From contig VWZF01002534.1 in the NCBI GenBank assembly GCA_013396755.1, positions 1,350,764 through 1,414,763 of the forward strand: DNA of 64,000 nucleotides, written 5' to 3'. This document shows, piece by piece, positions 15,101 to 28,000 of the stretch; position 1 is the stretch's first letter; every line of letters begins with the position of its first letter. Both the position numbers and the translations under genes were made by a program. This stretch comes from Sclerurus mexicanus. Taxonomy: Eukaryota > Chordata > Aves > Passeriformes > Furnariidae. The notes beneath the pieces were generated by a model. It was not told the DNA's origin. It saw only the letters and a program-made list of their open reading frames with translations, and ran no database searches.

Positions 15101-17304
15101 AACTTGTGCTTCTCTTGAAGTTTATAGGACGTTGATCTCTGAACCCATGGCCACAGCGGGAACTCAAAAGGCAGATCACAGTCAGCATGTTTCAACAGAG
15201 CTGTCCTGAAAAATCTTTTATTTTGATATAAAAAGAGGGCTGAGATCTGTTTAAATTCTGTCTTCCAAATTGGGAGTCAATCAGATGAGCCCTTAGAAGC
15301 CTTTGCTGCAGAACTCCATAGGAGGCTTTGCTGGAGGCATTTATTAATGGCTTTCAAATGAACTCCCAGCAAACAGCACCTTGGGAGCACCCCTTCAGCC
15401 CGGGCTTCAGAAACGGTTGGAAATGAAAGCTAACTAAAGAGACAGCCAGAAAAATAGACCACGTTCATACTAATAAAATCCCTAATAGCCGGCAGACCGC
15501 AAGGCCGCTGAAATTCCAGTCCTGGCTGGGAGAGCAGAATGCACACTTTGGAGACGAGGGAGAGCGAACAACTAACAGCAATTTTGAGGAGAATCTGCTG
15601 GGATTGTCAGAGCAGCAGCTGGTCCTGCCTTGGCTGCCGTTCATGGGCTCTGCTGTGACCCCTGCACAGCAGAAACAGAACCTCCTGAAGGACAGGGCCC
15701 CTCAATCAGCCATCAGCTCTGCCTTCTTCCTCAGTGCCAGCCCAATGAAATGAAGATCTGGGCTGCTCCCCCAAGCTGCCTCTGCACCAGCAACCCTGCA
15801 CCGCGATCTGCTGCGTCTGTAACGCAAGAACTTCAACAGGCTCGTGGGAAGTCAGTGGAATTCTGTAAAACAGAGGAATTATGAAGCCAGCGCTCTCCAG
15901 AGGGTTACGGTCACAGCTTAGCACAGTGACACAAGTGTCTGATTCCACGGAATTTTGAATCTCTGACTCGCTATCAACACATCAAATAATTTTTTCCTTC
16001 ACTCTGATGGTGGGCACCAACACATTGCGTTGCGATCTAAAATCTCTTTCAATATAATGCAGCTATTTCTGTATTCTGTAGAAAAAATATAGAAAAACTG
16101 GAAGAAATTATGACAATTACAATATTTCAGGTGGGATGATCCATCCTGATACCTTTGGGTATTGTTTATCTCATTATACACTTCAGATACCTCTGTGAGT
16201 GTTCATTACTGATTCATCACCAAAGGTGTGGTGGCACCTGGAGAGGCCACAGACTTGTTTTAATAATCCAGCTCTTCATTTGGCTTACAAAAGGCTGTCA
16301 TTTTGCTGGGGTTTATGCGGCCATCAGTCCCTCAGAGCCAGCCTTGGTCCTCCTTGCTGCCTGTATCCAGGGCCATTCCAGTGTCTGAACACATGGAGTT
16401 GCTCTCAGTTTACATCCGCCACAACTGAAAGGCCCAGGAAAGTCTGGCAGAGGAGCTGCACATTGAATTTTGCCACCTCTCCCCTTCCTCCACTGCAGAA
16501 CTATCAGCATTTATGTGTTTCATTTATGCTAAGTGTAGGCACACTCACATTTTACTGAATGTGCCAGAAACAGAGATCACACCTCATTAATATTGTCTGG
16601 CTTCCAGCTGAGTCATTCCCCCTTCTGGAGAAATAAGGATTTATGCAACTATTTACTTCAGTTTTATGGACAATATATTCCAAAAGGATGCACTGCCTTC
16701 AGCACCACACGTTTTCTCTATAATTTGTTCTCTCATTGTGGAAAATAATCTTGATTCAGTCAAAAAGATGCAATAAATTATATTAGCAAGTGAATTTCTC
16801 TTATTTGTTTCTCTTTTATAACATCTTTCATTCAGTTGTTTCAAAGCACAGACAATATGTGATTAGAAGCAGTAATCTGATAAAGGCATGATTTCATAGA
16901 CTGCACATAAAGAGCATGTTCACCTCTCAGGTGGCAAACGCCACATTTGGGAAGTTCACCGGAGAATTTAAAAGTCTAGGACAGAAGGTTAGGGAAAGTC
17001 AGCCTGGAAATCTGAGAGACAGAACTCAGGCAGTGGCCGGATTTTAACTGTGGCTGGGGTGCAATTCCACAAAAAACCCCCACCAAACCAAAAGCATCTT
17101 AATGAGCACAGGCAATTAGAATCTCATTTTTATGTGTCCTTTAAAAGATAATTTGTCCAGTAGGAGCAGAGGTCTTCTGCACACTGTTTTATGTGGTCCT
17201 TATCCTATTGTTTCTGCAAATGGCAGGACTGTTATTACCTGATTATCCTGGGGACTCCTGTTTGAGGATGTGCCATTCTCATTGTTAGGATGTGGAAAAT
17301 CAAA
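12166..17304. other. Gene-free 3' flank, middle part
   Basis: Apart from copy B of the duplicated block, I recognise no exon, RNA gene or mobile element. A non-repetitive stretch near 15400-15560 with retained CpGs could be conserved, but this cannot be judged here. Confidence 0.55.
13571..13758 (+). repeat. Diverged duplicated block, copy B
   Basis: This is the partner of the block at 11996-12165, in the same orientation and about 1.58 kb away. It has an extra AT-rich insertion (GAAAATTTAAAAAAATTAAA) between the matching halves. Either both are copies of an unnamed interspersed repeat or an old local duplication. Confidence 0.75.
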
Positions 17305-17480
17305 TATCACACAATCCCAGAGGGGTTTGGGTTGGGAGGGATCTTAAAAATCACCTCATCCCACCCCCTGCCATGGGCAGGGACACCTCACACTATCCCA
17401 GGTTGCTCCAAGCTCCATCCAGCCTGGCCTGGGACACTCCCAGGGATGGGGCGGCCACAGCTTCTCTGGGCAAACAAGGA
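17305..17480 (-). mobile_element. CR1 retroposon fragment (3' end)
   Basis: The plus strand reads the reverse complement of an avian CR1 3' region: CACAATCCCAGAGGGGTTTG, then TTGGGAGGGATCTTAAAAAT, then CCTGCCATGGGCAGGGACACC and CCACAGCTTCTCTGGGCA. The copy is truncated at its 5' end, as most CR1 copies are, and lies in the 3' flank of DOK5. Confidence 0.92.
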
Positions 17481-20400
17481 TGTAGGAAATGCAGCTTGGA
17501 GTGCCATTCCCATTCCCAACCATGGCTGGCATTGCCAATCCCAGGCCAAGGCTGGCATCCCGTGGCAGGGACCGGCATCGCGCCACGCCAGCAGCTCCGG
17601 GACACAGCCCTGACAACCAGAGCCACGCACACTCCCGGCTACTTTTATTAATCCTTCCTATATTTGGTCACATTCTGTGGCTGGAAAGCCAGGATTTCAT
17701 TTCACCAAAAAGACTATCATTTCTTTTCCTTTGTTTTTTGTTTTCGTTGGGGTTTATTTTTTCGTTTGGTTGGTCATGTTTTGGGTTGTTTGTTTGGGTT
17801 TTTTTTGGTGGCTTAGAGCAGATCAACACCTCACTCCTTTTATCTCAAAGATTTCCAGAGTGTTTAAGAAAGGGATAGCTGGGAAAACACTCCTATACAA
17901 AGCCAAGCAGCCTCAATGCCTCGGCACCTGAATCCCCTTTTTTTGGCTTGTCAAGGGATAGAAGAACTCACAAGCCACATACTACACAGAAAGCCACTAA
18001 AACTTTTTCCTGGCAAGTTTATTTGCTGGCATTTGTAAATCCACGGAGGAAGTGTCAAGCAATCAATACAGCCCAGGCCCGGGTTCTAATTAGAGCCTTC
18101 TGTTTGAAAACAGCTTTTCTTCAAACACTACGGGGCTACTGGTAGTGATAAAATATTCCCTAAAAAATAAGAAAACGGTTCATTAGCGTTCGTGGAAAGA
18201 GAAGATCAATCTGCCCTTGTGGAAGTTAATGAATACCCAGAAACATCCCATCCTGACCCCTGCTCCCAGTGCCTGAGGCAGCAGGATTATTATGCGCTCG
18301 CCGGAATTGCTCAGCGACGGGGCTCAGATACAACTCTGATCAAATTAATTTTATCAGTGTGATTACCGAAATTAATGGCGTTCTGGCTGCAAGTCACACA
18401 CTTCAAGGGACGCTCGTCTGCTTAAATATTAATGGTGCTTCTCTGCTGTGAGGTGTGAGCAGGGAGAGGGAAACTAAACACCAACAAATTCGAAGGAGAA
18501 GCATTAACAGCACTACAAGCCTGAAAATTAAAGCTGTGTCACTCAGATGCTGCAACAACCCACTCAAATCACTGCCCTCCCTCAGGGAGGCAAAAAGGGT
18601 TTTGTTACATCTTGGTCAAGCAAAAAGTGGAAGATCTCCTTTATTAAAGACGACAGATAAAAAAGAAAAAAGATTAAAAAGAGTTTTGAACTGGGATGAA
18701 AATACCTGGAGGACTTGAGTAACTTTTGGCAAGTCCTTGTGCGATGCCACGGGAATATGAAATGGAAGTGGAGAGGATGTGCCCCGTGCCATTCCTCTCA
18801 GCAGCACCGTGATTCGCAGCACTCCCATTCCCCTCAGGGCTATTGGAGATAATGGCATTTACATTCTCCTACCTGTAATAAAAACAGCTAAAAAAAGAAA
18901 AGTAATTTGAAGCCTTGACATTAAAATTCCCCCCCAACACAGTGGATTCCAAGATTAGCCTTTTAAGAGCACTACCCACTGAGTTCTGCTCCCTCTGCCC
19001 ACTGTGCTGTTACCACTCTGCTGGTTCCTTCCTGCTCAAAAGCCACAAGAACTTTTCTCAGCATGGATTTGCAAGCGGGGTGAGCAGCTCCACGCTTCCC
19101 CTCTGATCCCTTCTTCTCTTCAGCCCTGAAACATGTTCTTCCTCCTCCACAGTTATGACCTGCAGGTTGGCCACTGGTCTTTTGTGGGATGAAAGAGCCC
19201 AGGGTCTGGCATTTCTGCCGGATCTCGTGTTGCCAAGAGCTGTATGAATGGGAGAGGTTACCCAGAGCTGCTCCTTGGGATGACTCTGCACAACACTTTG
19301 ATAAAGTTATCTGGGAAGCTCTGCGCGTGAAGGATATGAAAGGCTCTGCTGGAATTCAGTGGAGCAATTGAAACCGGTCTATAAATTGTTATTCTCCTTT
19401 TTCCACAGGGCCCGGGCTCAAACAAGCCTTTGGGAAGGGCTGGTAACGCGGAGGGGCTGCGTGCAGGGCAGGGCTGAAGAAAAACTGTTCTCAAGGATTT
19501 GTCACACGCTGACACCCAAATCCCATGGCAACCCTGAACCCCCAGCCCTCCAGAGGGGTTTGCAGCACATTTTCTGAAGTACAAACTCTGTTCAGACAGG
19601 GCACCGCTCAGGTGCCTGAGGGATTTCCACTCCTGTTCAGCATCTCTCTTCATCAGTGTACGAGGTACCACGGACACCCCACGGGGACAAACAGCATCAC
19701 CACACACGCTCTGCTGTGCAGGCTGAGCCCCAAACCAGGGAAGTGCTTCCCTTGCCATAAATCCATTAACTGCAGGAGGAGCAAACTCTCTCCCTTCCCG
19801 CAGCCAATGACCTTGGTAAGTGAGCCAGCAATGATGCAAAGACAACTTCACCTGTTGGTACCAGAAATTAAAACAAGGCAACTTCTTGATATCGTGTCAT
19901 ACACACATAGTAATTCAAAGCAAAGTTACTTTTGGGCCATTTTCCCATCTTTCACAGACAGTTTCACTAGAAAGAATAATGTCAGAGCTAGTTGATTTAA
20001 TGACCCTTCATTTAAAGGCCAAGGTTGGAGGGGCTTTTTTTGTCTTCTTTGTAATTGGCCTGTTCAAGCACAGATAGTCCTGCTATATCAATCACTGCAT
20101 GAGTGAAAGGTGAATAAAAGCATTTACTGAACTGTCATATCCATGATAAAACAGCAGATGCTGCCAGCTCGAAAGGGAATACATTAGCAGAAGCAAACCT
20201 GAAAGATAAAGGCCTATTAGTCATAACACGCCTTTCAATCACTTATTTATGTTAGCAGTTCAGCTTGGAAATAAAGTGAACATAATCCTTATTTACAATA
20301 AATTAAGTTTATCCTTGCACTATGGTGTTCCTCAAACAACGGTGGCATATTGATTTTTTCCCTTCAGAAACACGTTTCCCTTCACCACACTCATGTTTGC

Positions 20401-21404
20401 TTCCCTGAGAGCCTCCCTCACCTCCAGCTGTTACTACAACCCTCCTGGATGTGGAAACCCAACATCTCACCTTTCTTCCAGTTGTTTTACTTCACAATTG
20501 ATATGTTTATTAAACTGGTAGATCCTAAGCCCGAACCAGCCAAAACCAGCCCTTACTGGAGTGACTGGTTATTTCAGGATGCTGTGACAAGCAGAAAGGC
20601 TGAATTCACTTGGACACATCTGCCCCTTCCTTATTCCTGGCGAGAAATTCTGCTTAGAGGAAAGTAAAGACATGGGAAAGCATGTCCTCTGACAAAATGA
20701 GCCTGTGCCAACTCATTCTCCATAAACATGAACAAATGAAGCTCATTCTCTACAAACCTCCTCTGGCCATCAAATTCTTTGACTTTTCTTCTGGGCTACC
20801 TGCTGAAAAATGAGGTGCTAACATTATACACGCCTGCATAAATGAAATTATCATTAGACTTGTATCCAATACTTTACCAATTAAAACCATGCAGAGACCA
20901 TATTCCCCCTCAGTCCTTAAGCTCGTTAGGTGAGCAGGAATGAGAAGCTTAGAGAAGATCAGTCTGTGTGACCTGGCCAGGCCTTCTTAGCCAAGGCTTG
21001 TTAACAAGCTCATTTCCCTGCACCTCACTCAGTCCTTCACTGGCATTCAGGGGAGTCACAATGTTCTGCCCACAGCTGTTCCACAACCCTGACCATTTGG
21101 CACAGCAGCAGCAGCAGCCAAAGGCGCTATTTTTGAAAGTCTGTTTGCTGCAATTAAATGGCAGTGAAGCTGTGGAAGTAGTGTCCAACACAAACACCGT
21201 CACAAAGCAGAAAAAAATCATCTTCCTGCCACAAAATTTTTGTGGCACTGTGAGGTTCCCGTTGGATCTCCCACTCTGTTTTCCCAGGACACCCGACAAG
21301 TGGTTGTGTGGCTTTGGATATGGAGGGAGATCCACAGCAAACCCTCCTCCATCCTCCACAAGAGCTCTTTGTGATGCTGACAGTGATGATAAAAAGCACT
21401 GAAC
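17481..21404. other. 3' flank between CR1 copy and DOK5 3' UTR
   Basis: No coding exon was recognised. It includes T-rich and G-T-rich text near 17700-17810 and the candidate conserved block at 18060-18450. A 207-codon minus-strand open frame at 19258-19881 shows no recognisable domain and has no supporting signals. Confidence 0.55.
18060..18450. promoter_or_regulatory. Candidate conserved non-coding element
   Basis: This single-copy, non-repetitive stretch in the 3' flank has several TAAT and ATTA cores (TCTAATTAGAGC, AAATTAATTTTATC, GAAATTAATGGCG, TAAATATTAATGG) mixed with CpGs that would usually decay in neutral AT-rich DNA. That texture is common in vertebrate developmental enhancers. 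Conservation itself cannot be seen from one sequence, so this is a guess. Confidence 0.3.
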
Positions 21405-21988
21405 CACAAATCAAGGGGGAGTTTTTATTTTAAACGTTTACAGAGATGGAAATAAATACAGGAAAGAGAAGATAGAGAGGATGTTTTTAAAAGAAATCAA
21501 TCAAGTCTTCATCAGGCTTCAAACAGGAAAAATTGTATCCAATAGCTGCTTAAAACTGGCCACCATTCCAAAGGGCAAGGATTAGGATAACAATAATGTA
21601 AATAACCAAAGATAAGCATTGCCACAACCAAGGGTGACCCAGCAGTGAACACACAGCTGTAAAGGACAAAACGGAACCACACTACCACAGGAGAGTCTCA
21701 TGTATTTACAGCACACCTATCATACAAAATCATTTGGAAGGTTTTAGGGAGTGATTTCTTCTCTGTCCAGCTGTAAGATATAAAAGATACACCGGAGGGT
21801 TTGTTGCGTTTGTTCCTCCCCCCAGAAATAGTTTCCACTTTTGGCAAAGTTTAAAAAATCCTTTGTATTGCAAGACTTTTTCATCCAACCTGGACTTCTC
21901 CATGTTTTCATCCTTATCATCATCATCATTGTCATCCACTGGGGCAGTTGGGCAGAAGACAAGAGTTTGTGAAGTTCTTTGCAGTTTT
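21405..21988 (-). other. DOK5: DOK5 3' untranslated region (extent inferred)
   Basis: This is the sequence after the TAA of exon 8, reading leftwards. It holds a short GAT-repeat run (21914-21932 on this strand) and no conserved coding frame. The first canonical AATAAA on the minus strand after the stop is at 21424-21429. That would give a 3' UTR of about 580 bases. The end is inferred; a longer UTR using a later signal is possible. Confidence 0.5.
21424..21429 (-). terminator. DOK5: Candidate polyadenylation signal of DOK5
   Basis: The minus strand reads AATAAA here, followed about 15-25 bases on by a GT-rich stretch (TTGATTTGTGG), the usual arrangement for cleavage and polyadenylation. It is the first canonical hexamer after the DOK5 stop. 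Function is inferred from position only. Confidence 0.45.
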
Positions 21989-22056
21989 TTATCGATGGTC
22001 TGACCCATAGGTTGGAAAAGTGTCTGTGCGATGGAGCTTCACTGGGCTGGAAACAT
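21989..22056 (-). CDS. DOK5: DOK5 exon 8, terminal coding exon
   Basis: There are 68 coding bases: two complete the Asp codon carried from exon 7, then 21 codons and TAA. The acceptor is weak (CTGACTGGTGAAG, with A at -3), but a T-rich tract lies just upstream and the phase fits exactly. It encodes DVSSPVKLHRTDTFPTYG, then SDHR and stop. This matches the short DOK5-specific tail and not the longer DOK4 or DOK6 tails. Compared with the mammalian tail I remember, several positions differ and one residue (Arg, CGA) is added before the stop. The exon is small and easy for gene predictors to miss. Confidence 0.9.
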
Positions 22057-25000
22057 CTTCACCAGTCAGATGCAAAAAAACAGAACAACCTCAGTAAGAC
22101 ACAGGCACCTCATTCCGTGTATTACACAGGACTGTGTGAACTACAGATCACTGGATTTCAATTAAAGCTATCCCTGCTTCATCTGCTGCTCCATCTCAGA
22201 GACGTCCACACTTGGATTCTCTTGACCAGTTCCTTCAGAACAGAAACTTGTACAAAGCAAATTAATCTAAAGCTCTGACCTTGCATTTTAAATTAAAAAT
22301 ACACTTTAGGTCCCAATATCAGCAGCAGATCTTTCCTGTACATTAGAAAAGAGGACAAGAACCAAATCCTAGGTTGCTCCAAGCCCTGTCCAGCCTGGCC
22401 TCGGGCACTTCCAGGGATGGGGCAGCCACAGCTTCTCTGCCCAACCTGTGCCAGGGCCTGCCCACCCTCCCAGGGGAGAATTCCTTCCTAATAACCCATG
22501 TAACCCTGCCCTCTGGCACTTTAAAGGCATTTCCCCTTGTCCCGCCTTTGGAAATTGTCTCTCCATCCTTCTTGGAGATCCTTCAGGCACTGGGAGGCCA
22601 CAATGAGGTCAAAGCTTCTCTTCTCCAGGCTGAACAATCCCAGTTTCCTCAGCCTTTCCCCAATGGAGAGGTGCCCCAGCCCTCTGATGAGCTTGGTGGC
22701 CCAGCATTTGGGACCCTCATGGAATTAGAGGTGCTGGGGTACCAGCGAGGTGCTGACCACCACCAAGCCTTCAGCATCCCTCCTAATTCCAGGGCTGGCT
22801 GTATGGCTGACCTATTCCACAAAGACTTTTACCTCCTTCTCACGACAACACTCTCTTAGGAGTTAGTCTCTCTTAGTCTCTCTTCCCCCAGTTTGACAAG
22901 CAAGCTACTTTTCTCTATATAAACCAAGTGGTTTGAACCCATACAGTCAATTTACTCGTGTCAGCTCTGAATCAGTGTTTTAATAAAGGGCTCCACAGCA
23001 GGGCACAGCAAGCCCAGTGCCCTGCCCATGTCCGAGGGCTGGAGCAGCCTTGGCCCCGTGTGCCACCGCCTGCCACCAGCAGCTCATCTTCCCATGCCCT
23101 AATTTATTGAACAAGTCTGAGCAGGCACTTAATGCTGCCTTTTTAGTCGTCCCTGCTCTGGTTAACTCGGGCTTTCCACGTGCTGCCTGCCCCCTCTAGT
23201 GTTGGGAAAAAGGAACAAGGAAAAGCATCACCTTTTAGGCTTTTTTTTTTAAGGGTTTTTTTCCTGAAAACCAGAGGGCCAGACTAGAATATGGATATAC
23301 GTGTCAGGGTTGCCAGCGCTGTGATTTTTAATCGCTGCTGGTGACATTCCTTGTCATGGAGGTGCTAAACTCCACTGGTTTTTATTTTAAGAAAGTAAAA
23401 TAACTATCTACCACCCATTATTCCTTGAGAAACTCCCAGTGTCTGAGAGGAGGGGAAGAAGAAGTCAAACAATGAAAAGGACGGGGCTTAGAGCACCCTG
23501 GGCTAGCGGAAGGTGCCCCTGTCCATGGCAGAGGGTTGGAATTAAAGGATCTTTAAAGTTCTTTCCAATCCAGGTTGTTCCACAATTCTATGATTTCTAT
23601 GATCCAAATGTTTAATCAAGTTCAGCCTTCATTCCGTATGTTATGAAAACAAATGATGGCAGGTTCTGGCTCCCTCCACTCAATACTCCAGGCTGCTGCA
23701 TTCTGTTAAGGCTTTGGCCTGGTTCCTGCTGGCTTTTCCAACTCCCTGACCCCCAGCTCACCAATACCAACTTGTCCCAGCACTAACTCAGCCAATCCAC
23801 GGAGCCCTACAGTGGAAGAGCGTGCTTGAAATACAGATGGGGTCTTGCTAGGGCTTTTCTCATTCTGAAAACACACACACGAATACACAACGCTGACCTT
23901 GGTGTGAGCACCAGAAGCTCCTGCTCCAGGTGCCTCTGGGGAAAACCAGCACAGGGCATAAGTCACACACATCGGGTGCTGCCATCTCCACTCTCAGGAG
24001 ACTGAAGTTCAGATTTGAAACATGCTCTAAAATACCCTGGGGCACAGATGCTCCCTTGACAGCCACCCTGCCTGCAGGAGTAGCGGGGTCCCTTCCACCC
24101 CATCCAGGCACCCAGGAACCACTAGATGTCCCTTGGAGACCACAGAGGGACCAGTGGGGAGCATCCTTCCCTCTCTGCAGCCCAGGGAGGTGCTCATGCA
24201 TGAGGGGACTGAACTATGCTGTGCCTGGGCTGGCAGCAAGGAGGAGATTTGGAGGAGACACCTGCCCAGCCTTGGGCCACGCTGCAATGCACAGTGGCAG
24301 CACTGCAGCTGCTCAAGAAACAGTTTTCTAGAATTATTTATCACAGCCATTTCCTCTTACTTTTTCTAATTCAGCTGCTTTTAAGGATGTGGTTGTTTTG
24401 GTTGAATGTTAGCAAGTACACAAAATGAATAATGAAGGCTGTATGGTCCTTAGCACGAGGCAGGAGGGAGCCAAATGGGTTTGAGTCTGGCAAAAAGTCA
24501 GGGTTTGGTAGCAGAAAGGACTGGGTACATTTGGTAACTGGCCAAATGCAGGGTTCCTTCTCCAAAAGGAAGCAAGAAGAGGAGAACCTTCTGATGACAA
24601 CCCCCCTGCCAAGTTCTCCATCCCGTGAAGGTTCTGTGAGTTCTCTTTGCCTAAAACTTTCACATCACTCTGGCTGTTGGTACAGCAGACATTTCACCTG
24701 CAACATTTCTCTGTTTGGGGAAGAGGGGAGCACTTGCAGGGGGACAGGGTGGGGGGCACGGGGTGACTTCTCACAGCACAGAGCCTCGCGCCCCAGCTCA
24801 CGGCAGCATCAGAGCCCCTTGGGTTTGTACCCCCCTGTCTGCCCTGCCCTGTCCTCCCCAGGCGCCAGCAGAGCCTTCCTGACCTAAAGCCGAGTGAACG
24901 TGCCTGGTCTCCCTCAGCCAGCCAGCCCTGAACGCCAGCCTCGGGTGAGCTGGGCAGGCAGGGCAGTGCCCCAGCAGTGCCAGGAGCTGTGCCCCGACGT

Positions 25001-28000
25001 GCCCCCTTACCTTGCAGGCTGTAGAGCTGCCCCGTGCTGTGCTGCCGGGTGATGTGCTGCCAGTATGCGCTGCGGGGCAGGGGCACCATGGCACTGAGGG
25101 ACACGGCGCGCTCGCTCAGCTTCATCTGCAGCTGCAAGGGATGCAAAGGGCTGTGACACAGCAAACCCACTGCCTGCAAGAGCTTCCAACAAAGCAACCA
25201 ACACAGCCCCTCCTTCCCTCCCTCTGCCCCCCTCCACGGGCAGCAAAGCCCGGCTGGGTTAGTCTCCACAGCAGCAAGGACTAACTGGGTTAGTCTCCAC
25301 GGGCACACACCATGGGTTCAGAGGCCAGGCTGCTGCTGCACCACCACAGCTCACCTTGGTGCTGCCCCGGTCCTGGGCAAGCCCTGCTTCCCCCGAGGGG
25401 AGTCCTAACCCAAGCAGCTGAAACAGAAACCGGGCATCAGCAGAAGGCAGGACGGCGCCGGGATGCTCCCCCTGTGCCAGCACAGCCAGCAGAGGGTCTT
25501 CCCAGCCACACAAGCACTTTCCCAAAGTTAAACACAGCCCCAGCACGCGGAGAACATGACTGGATATGTTTCATGTGCGAGGACAAGTTGTTCTTCTCAG
25601 TTTTGAGACATTTTCTGTTCATCTCCCCTCTCCTACAGTCAAGGACCGTGCCAGCTGGATGGCAGAGGAGTCCAACAGGAGATCCCTCCTGCATCCCTCG
25701 CCACGATTCCCTGAAGGAGCAGCACAGCCAAGTGTGCTCAGGAGAGCACGTGGGCTGCAGTGCATTGCTGGGAGCCCCAGCCCACTCTTCCCCCTCCAAA
25801 CGGGGCCTTTAGCTGCATTTTCTTACATAATCACAGCCCCTTGTTATTTATACTGCATTTAACACCAAAATACATGGCTTAAATACATATCATTTAACAC
25901 AAAAACACTGACTACTTTAAGGCATTTTTCCTCCATGAATTCAATAAGATGTATGTACAAGCTGATAAAAATATTCTGATTTTATCAAAAGCTTCAGAAT
26001 AACCCTGAGATAAGTGCACATGGTTAAAATCTGGTTCTGACAAAGCCAAGGTTGTGGGTTTGGGTGTACCCAAAGAGACCAAGTTATTCAGAGGTGCCTT
26101 CTACCTTCAACCTCCTCTCTGTGCAGTGGAAACCTGTGATGGGAAGGTAAAACTAACCCACCCAAGGCCAGCACAAGTCCTGCTCTGCAAACACCCAGCC
26201 CCACATCAGCTGGATGTGAATCCCTGCAGCAGGTGCCACCTACACCGTGTTTGTCACAGCTCCTTTGCAGTGTCCCTCACACCTGGGCACCATGGAAACA
26301 ACCAAGGAGGGCTGTTGGAGCAACCAGCTCTGGGGGATGGCAGCTCTCAGCTGTAGGTATCTCTTTTGGAGGTTTCATTTATTGGTGAGTTGGACTGAGA
26401 GCTAAGGCAGCCTGAGCAATAGTTCAGCTGGCAGCAGGAGAGCAAAACTCAGCAGGCTTTCTTGGGGGGAAAAAACCAGAGACACAGCCAGAGAACGACT
26501 AAATAATGACACAGAAGAGGGCCTGAACTCAATCAGCAGGGGAAAAAGTTAAAAACACCCCGAGCTGAAGATAACAATTAGCATGTTCTGTGCTGAATAC
26601 ACAGCGTCTCATCAAAGCACCTCGGAGCGCCAGCACGGCAGCTTTAACGGGGATGGATTTCACTGCCACAATTAACCCACTGCACGTCTGTGCCAACACA
26701 GGGGGCAGGGAGGACCCGCCAATGCCCTGGCTCTGTGCCACAGGAGCACCCACCCAGGGCTGGAGAACATCTGGGCACAGGCTGGGTGTGCAGCTCCACA
26801 CATCACCATTAACACAACTAATCAACTGATAACCAGAGGGCACCACGTCTCCAGCCTCACCCGCTCGTGCTCAGAGGAGCAGGAGAAGGAACCTGAGCAG
26901 GCATCGGGGTCCCCAGAGGGGCTCAAACACAGCACCCTGCACATAAAATGGGCAGCAAGTGATGCTCGGTCACATTTAAACCCGCACTGCAAAGATGGGA
27001 GAAGCTGTGAGGGGCAACCCAAAGCCACCCCACAGCTCTGGTGGCTACAAGAGACCCATGGAGGAAGGGGATGGAGCCAGGAGCAGCTGGGGAGCTGCTG
27101 TGCCACCTCTTAACACTTCTTGTCACCTGGACGGTGACACCAGCTCTGGGCCAAACACAGGGTGTTGGTTCCCAGAAGTCCTGGGGCTCAGGGAGGAAGG
27201 ATTAAGAAACATTTGCAAGTTCATGATAAGAAAACAACAGACTGGTCAAGTAATAGGAAAAACTTCAGAAGTTAGAGGGCACCAAGACATTGCTGCTGTT
27301 TTGACAACCCTCTGTCTTGCACTAACAATCAATATTCTAGAAGTTACTGGGCACATTTCCACTCTTAATTCTGAATCTCTGTGGAAGTGGCCAGAGGTAC
27401 CAGAGGCTGCAGCCTGGACAGGGCCACATCAGATGGCACATCAGATGGCACAAGCGCAAAGCCAGCAAACATGAAATCACCTGTAAGCCTGTTTTCTGTT
27501 GTTCCAGAACTGATCCCTGCTGTTTGAAAAGGAAGTTGTGCCCTCAACAGGCTACTCAATCACTTCTGATCCTGGTGGGCTACAAATGTTAGTTAGTTAT
27601 GCTGACCTAGCCTAGGTTAATTTTAATCTGCTTAATTTAGTCACTGTTGAGCACTTAGATCATCTACCCATCTGTCTCAGCTTTGGTTATTTCTGAACTA
27701 GAACTCCTTTCGTTAACCAGAACTAAAACATTCTTGGTTTTAAACAAAAGCCAAACTGAGCAAAGATGGTGGAAGAACAAAAGAAAACCAAGTATTTAAA
27801 ACAATTTGTTCCCTTCTCCATCCCCTCAACATCCCCTCTCATCTTTTCTTAAGTTTTCATAAGTAGCAATGGCATTTTCTGTTTCATCCCAGCTGGTTCA
27901 TCCAGTTAATACTGGAACAAATCATTACTACAACTTATCCCTGAAACCCACAGTAGACTTACTGAAAGGATTACACATGGATAACAGCAGTGCTTATGTT

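Larger units (their letters stand above)
22057..25010 (-). other. DOK5 intron 7
   Basis: The intron is 2.95 kb, from the exon 7 donor GTAAGG to the weak GTGAAG acceptor of exon 8. It contains two CR1 fragments in opposite orientation (22368-22705 minus, 23485-23612 plus). The first 300 bases after exon 7 are GC-rich and open in the DOK5 frame. Confidence 0.88.

Noticed and set aside
19258..19881. 207-codon minus-strand frame
   Set aside because: No recognisable domain, no promoter or splice context, and mixed composition typical of chance open frames.
21730..22008. Acidic 92-codon minus-strand frame (DDNDDDDKDE)
   Set aside because: It overlaps the DOK5 exon 8 end and 3' UTR in another frame. 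The acidic run comes from a short GAT repeat.
22374..22859. 161-codon plus-strand frame
   Set aside because: It lies over an antisense CR1 fragment and has the text of that repeat.
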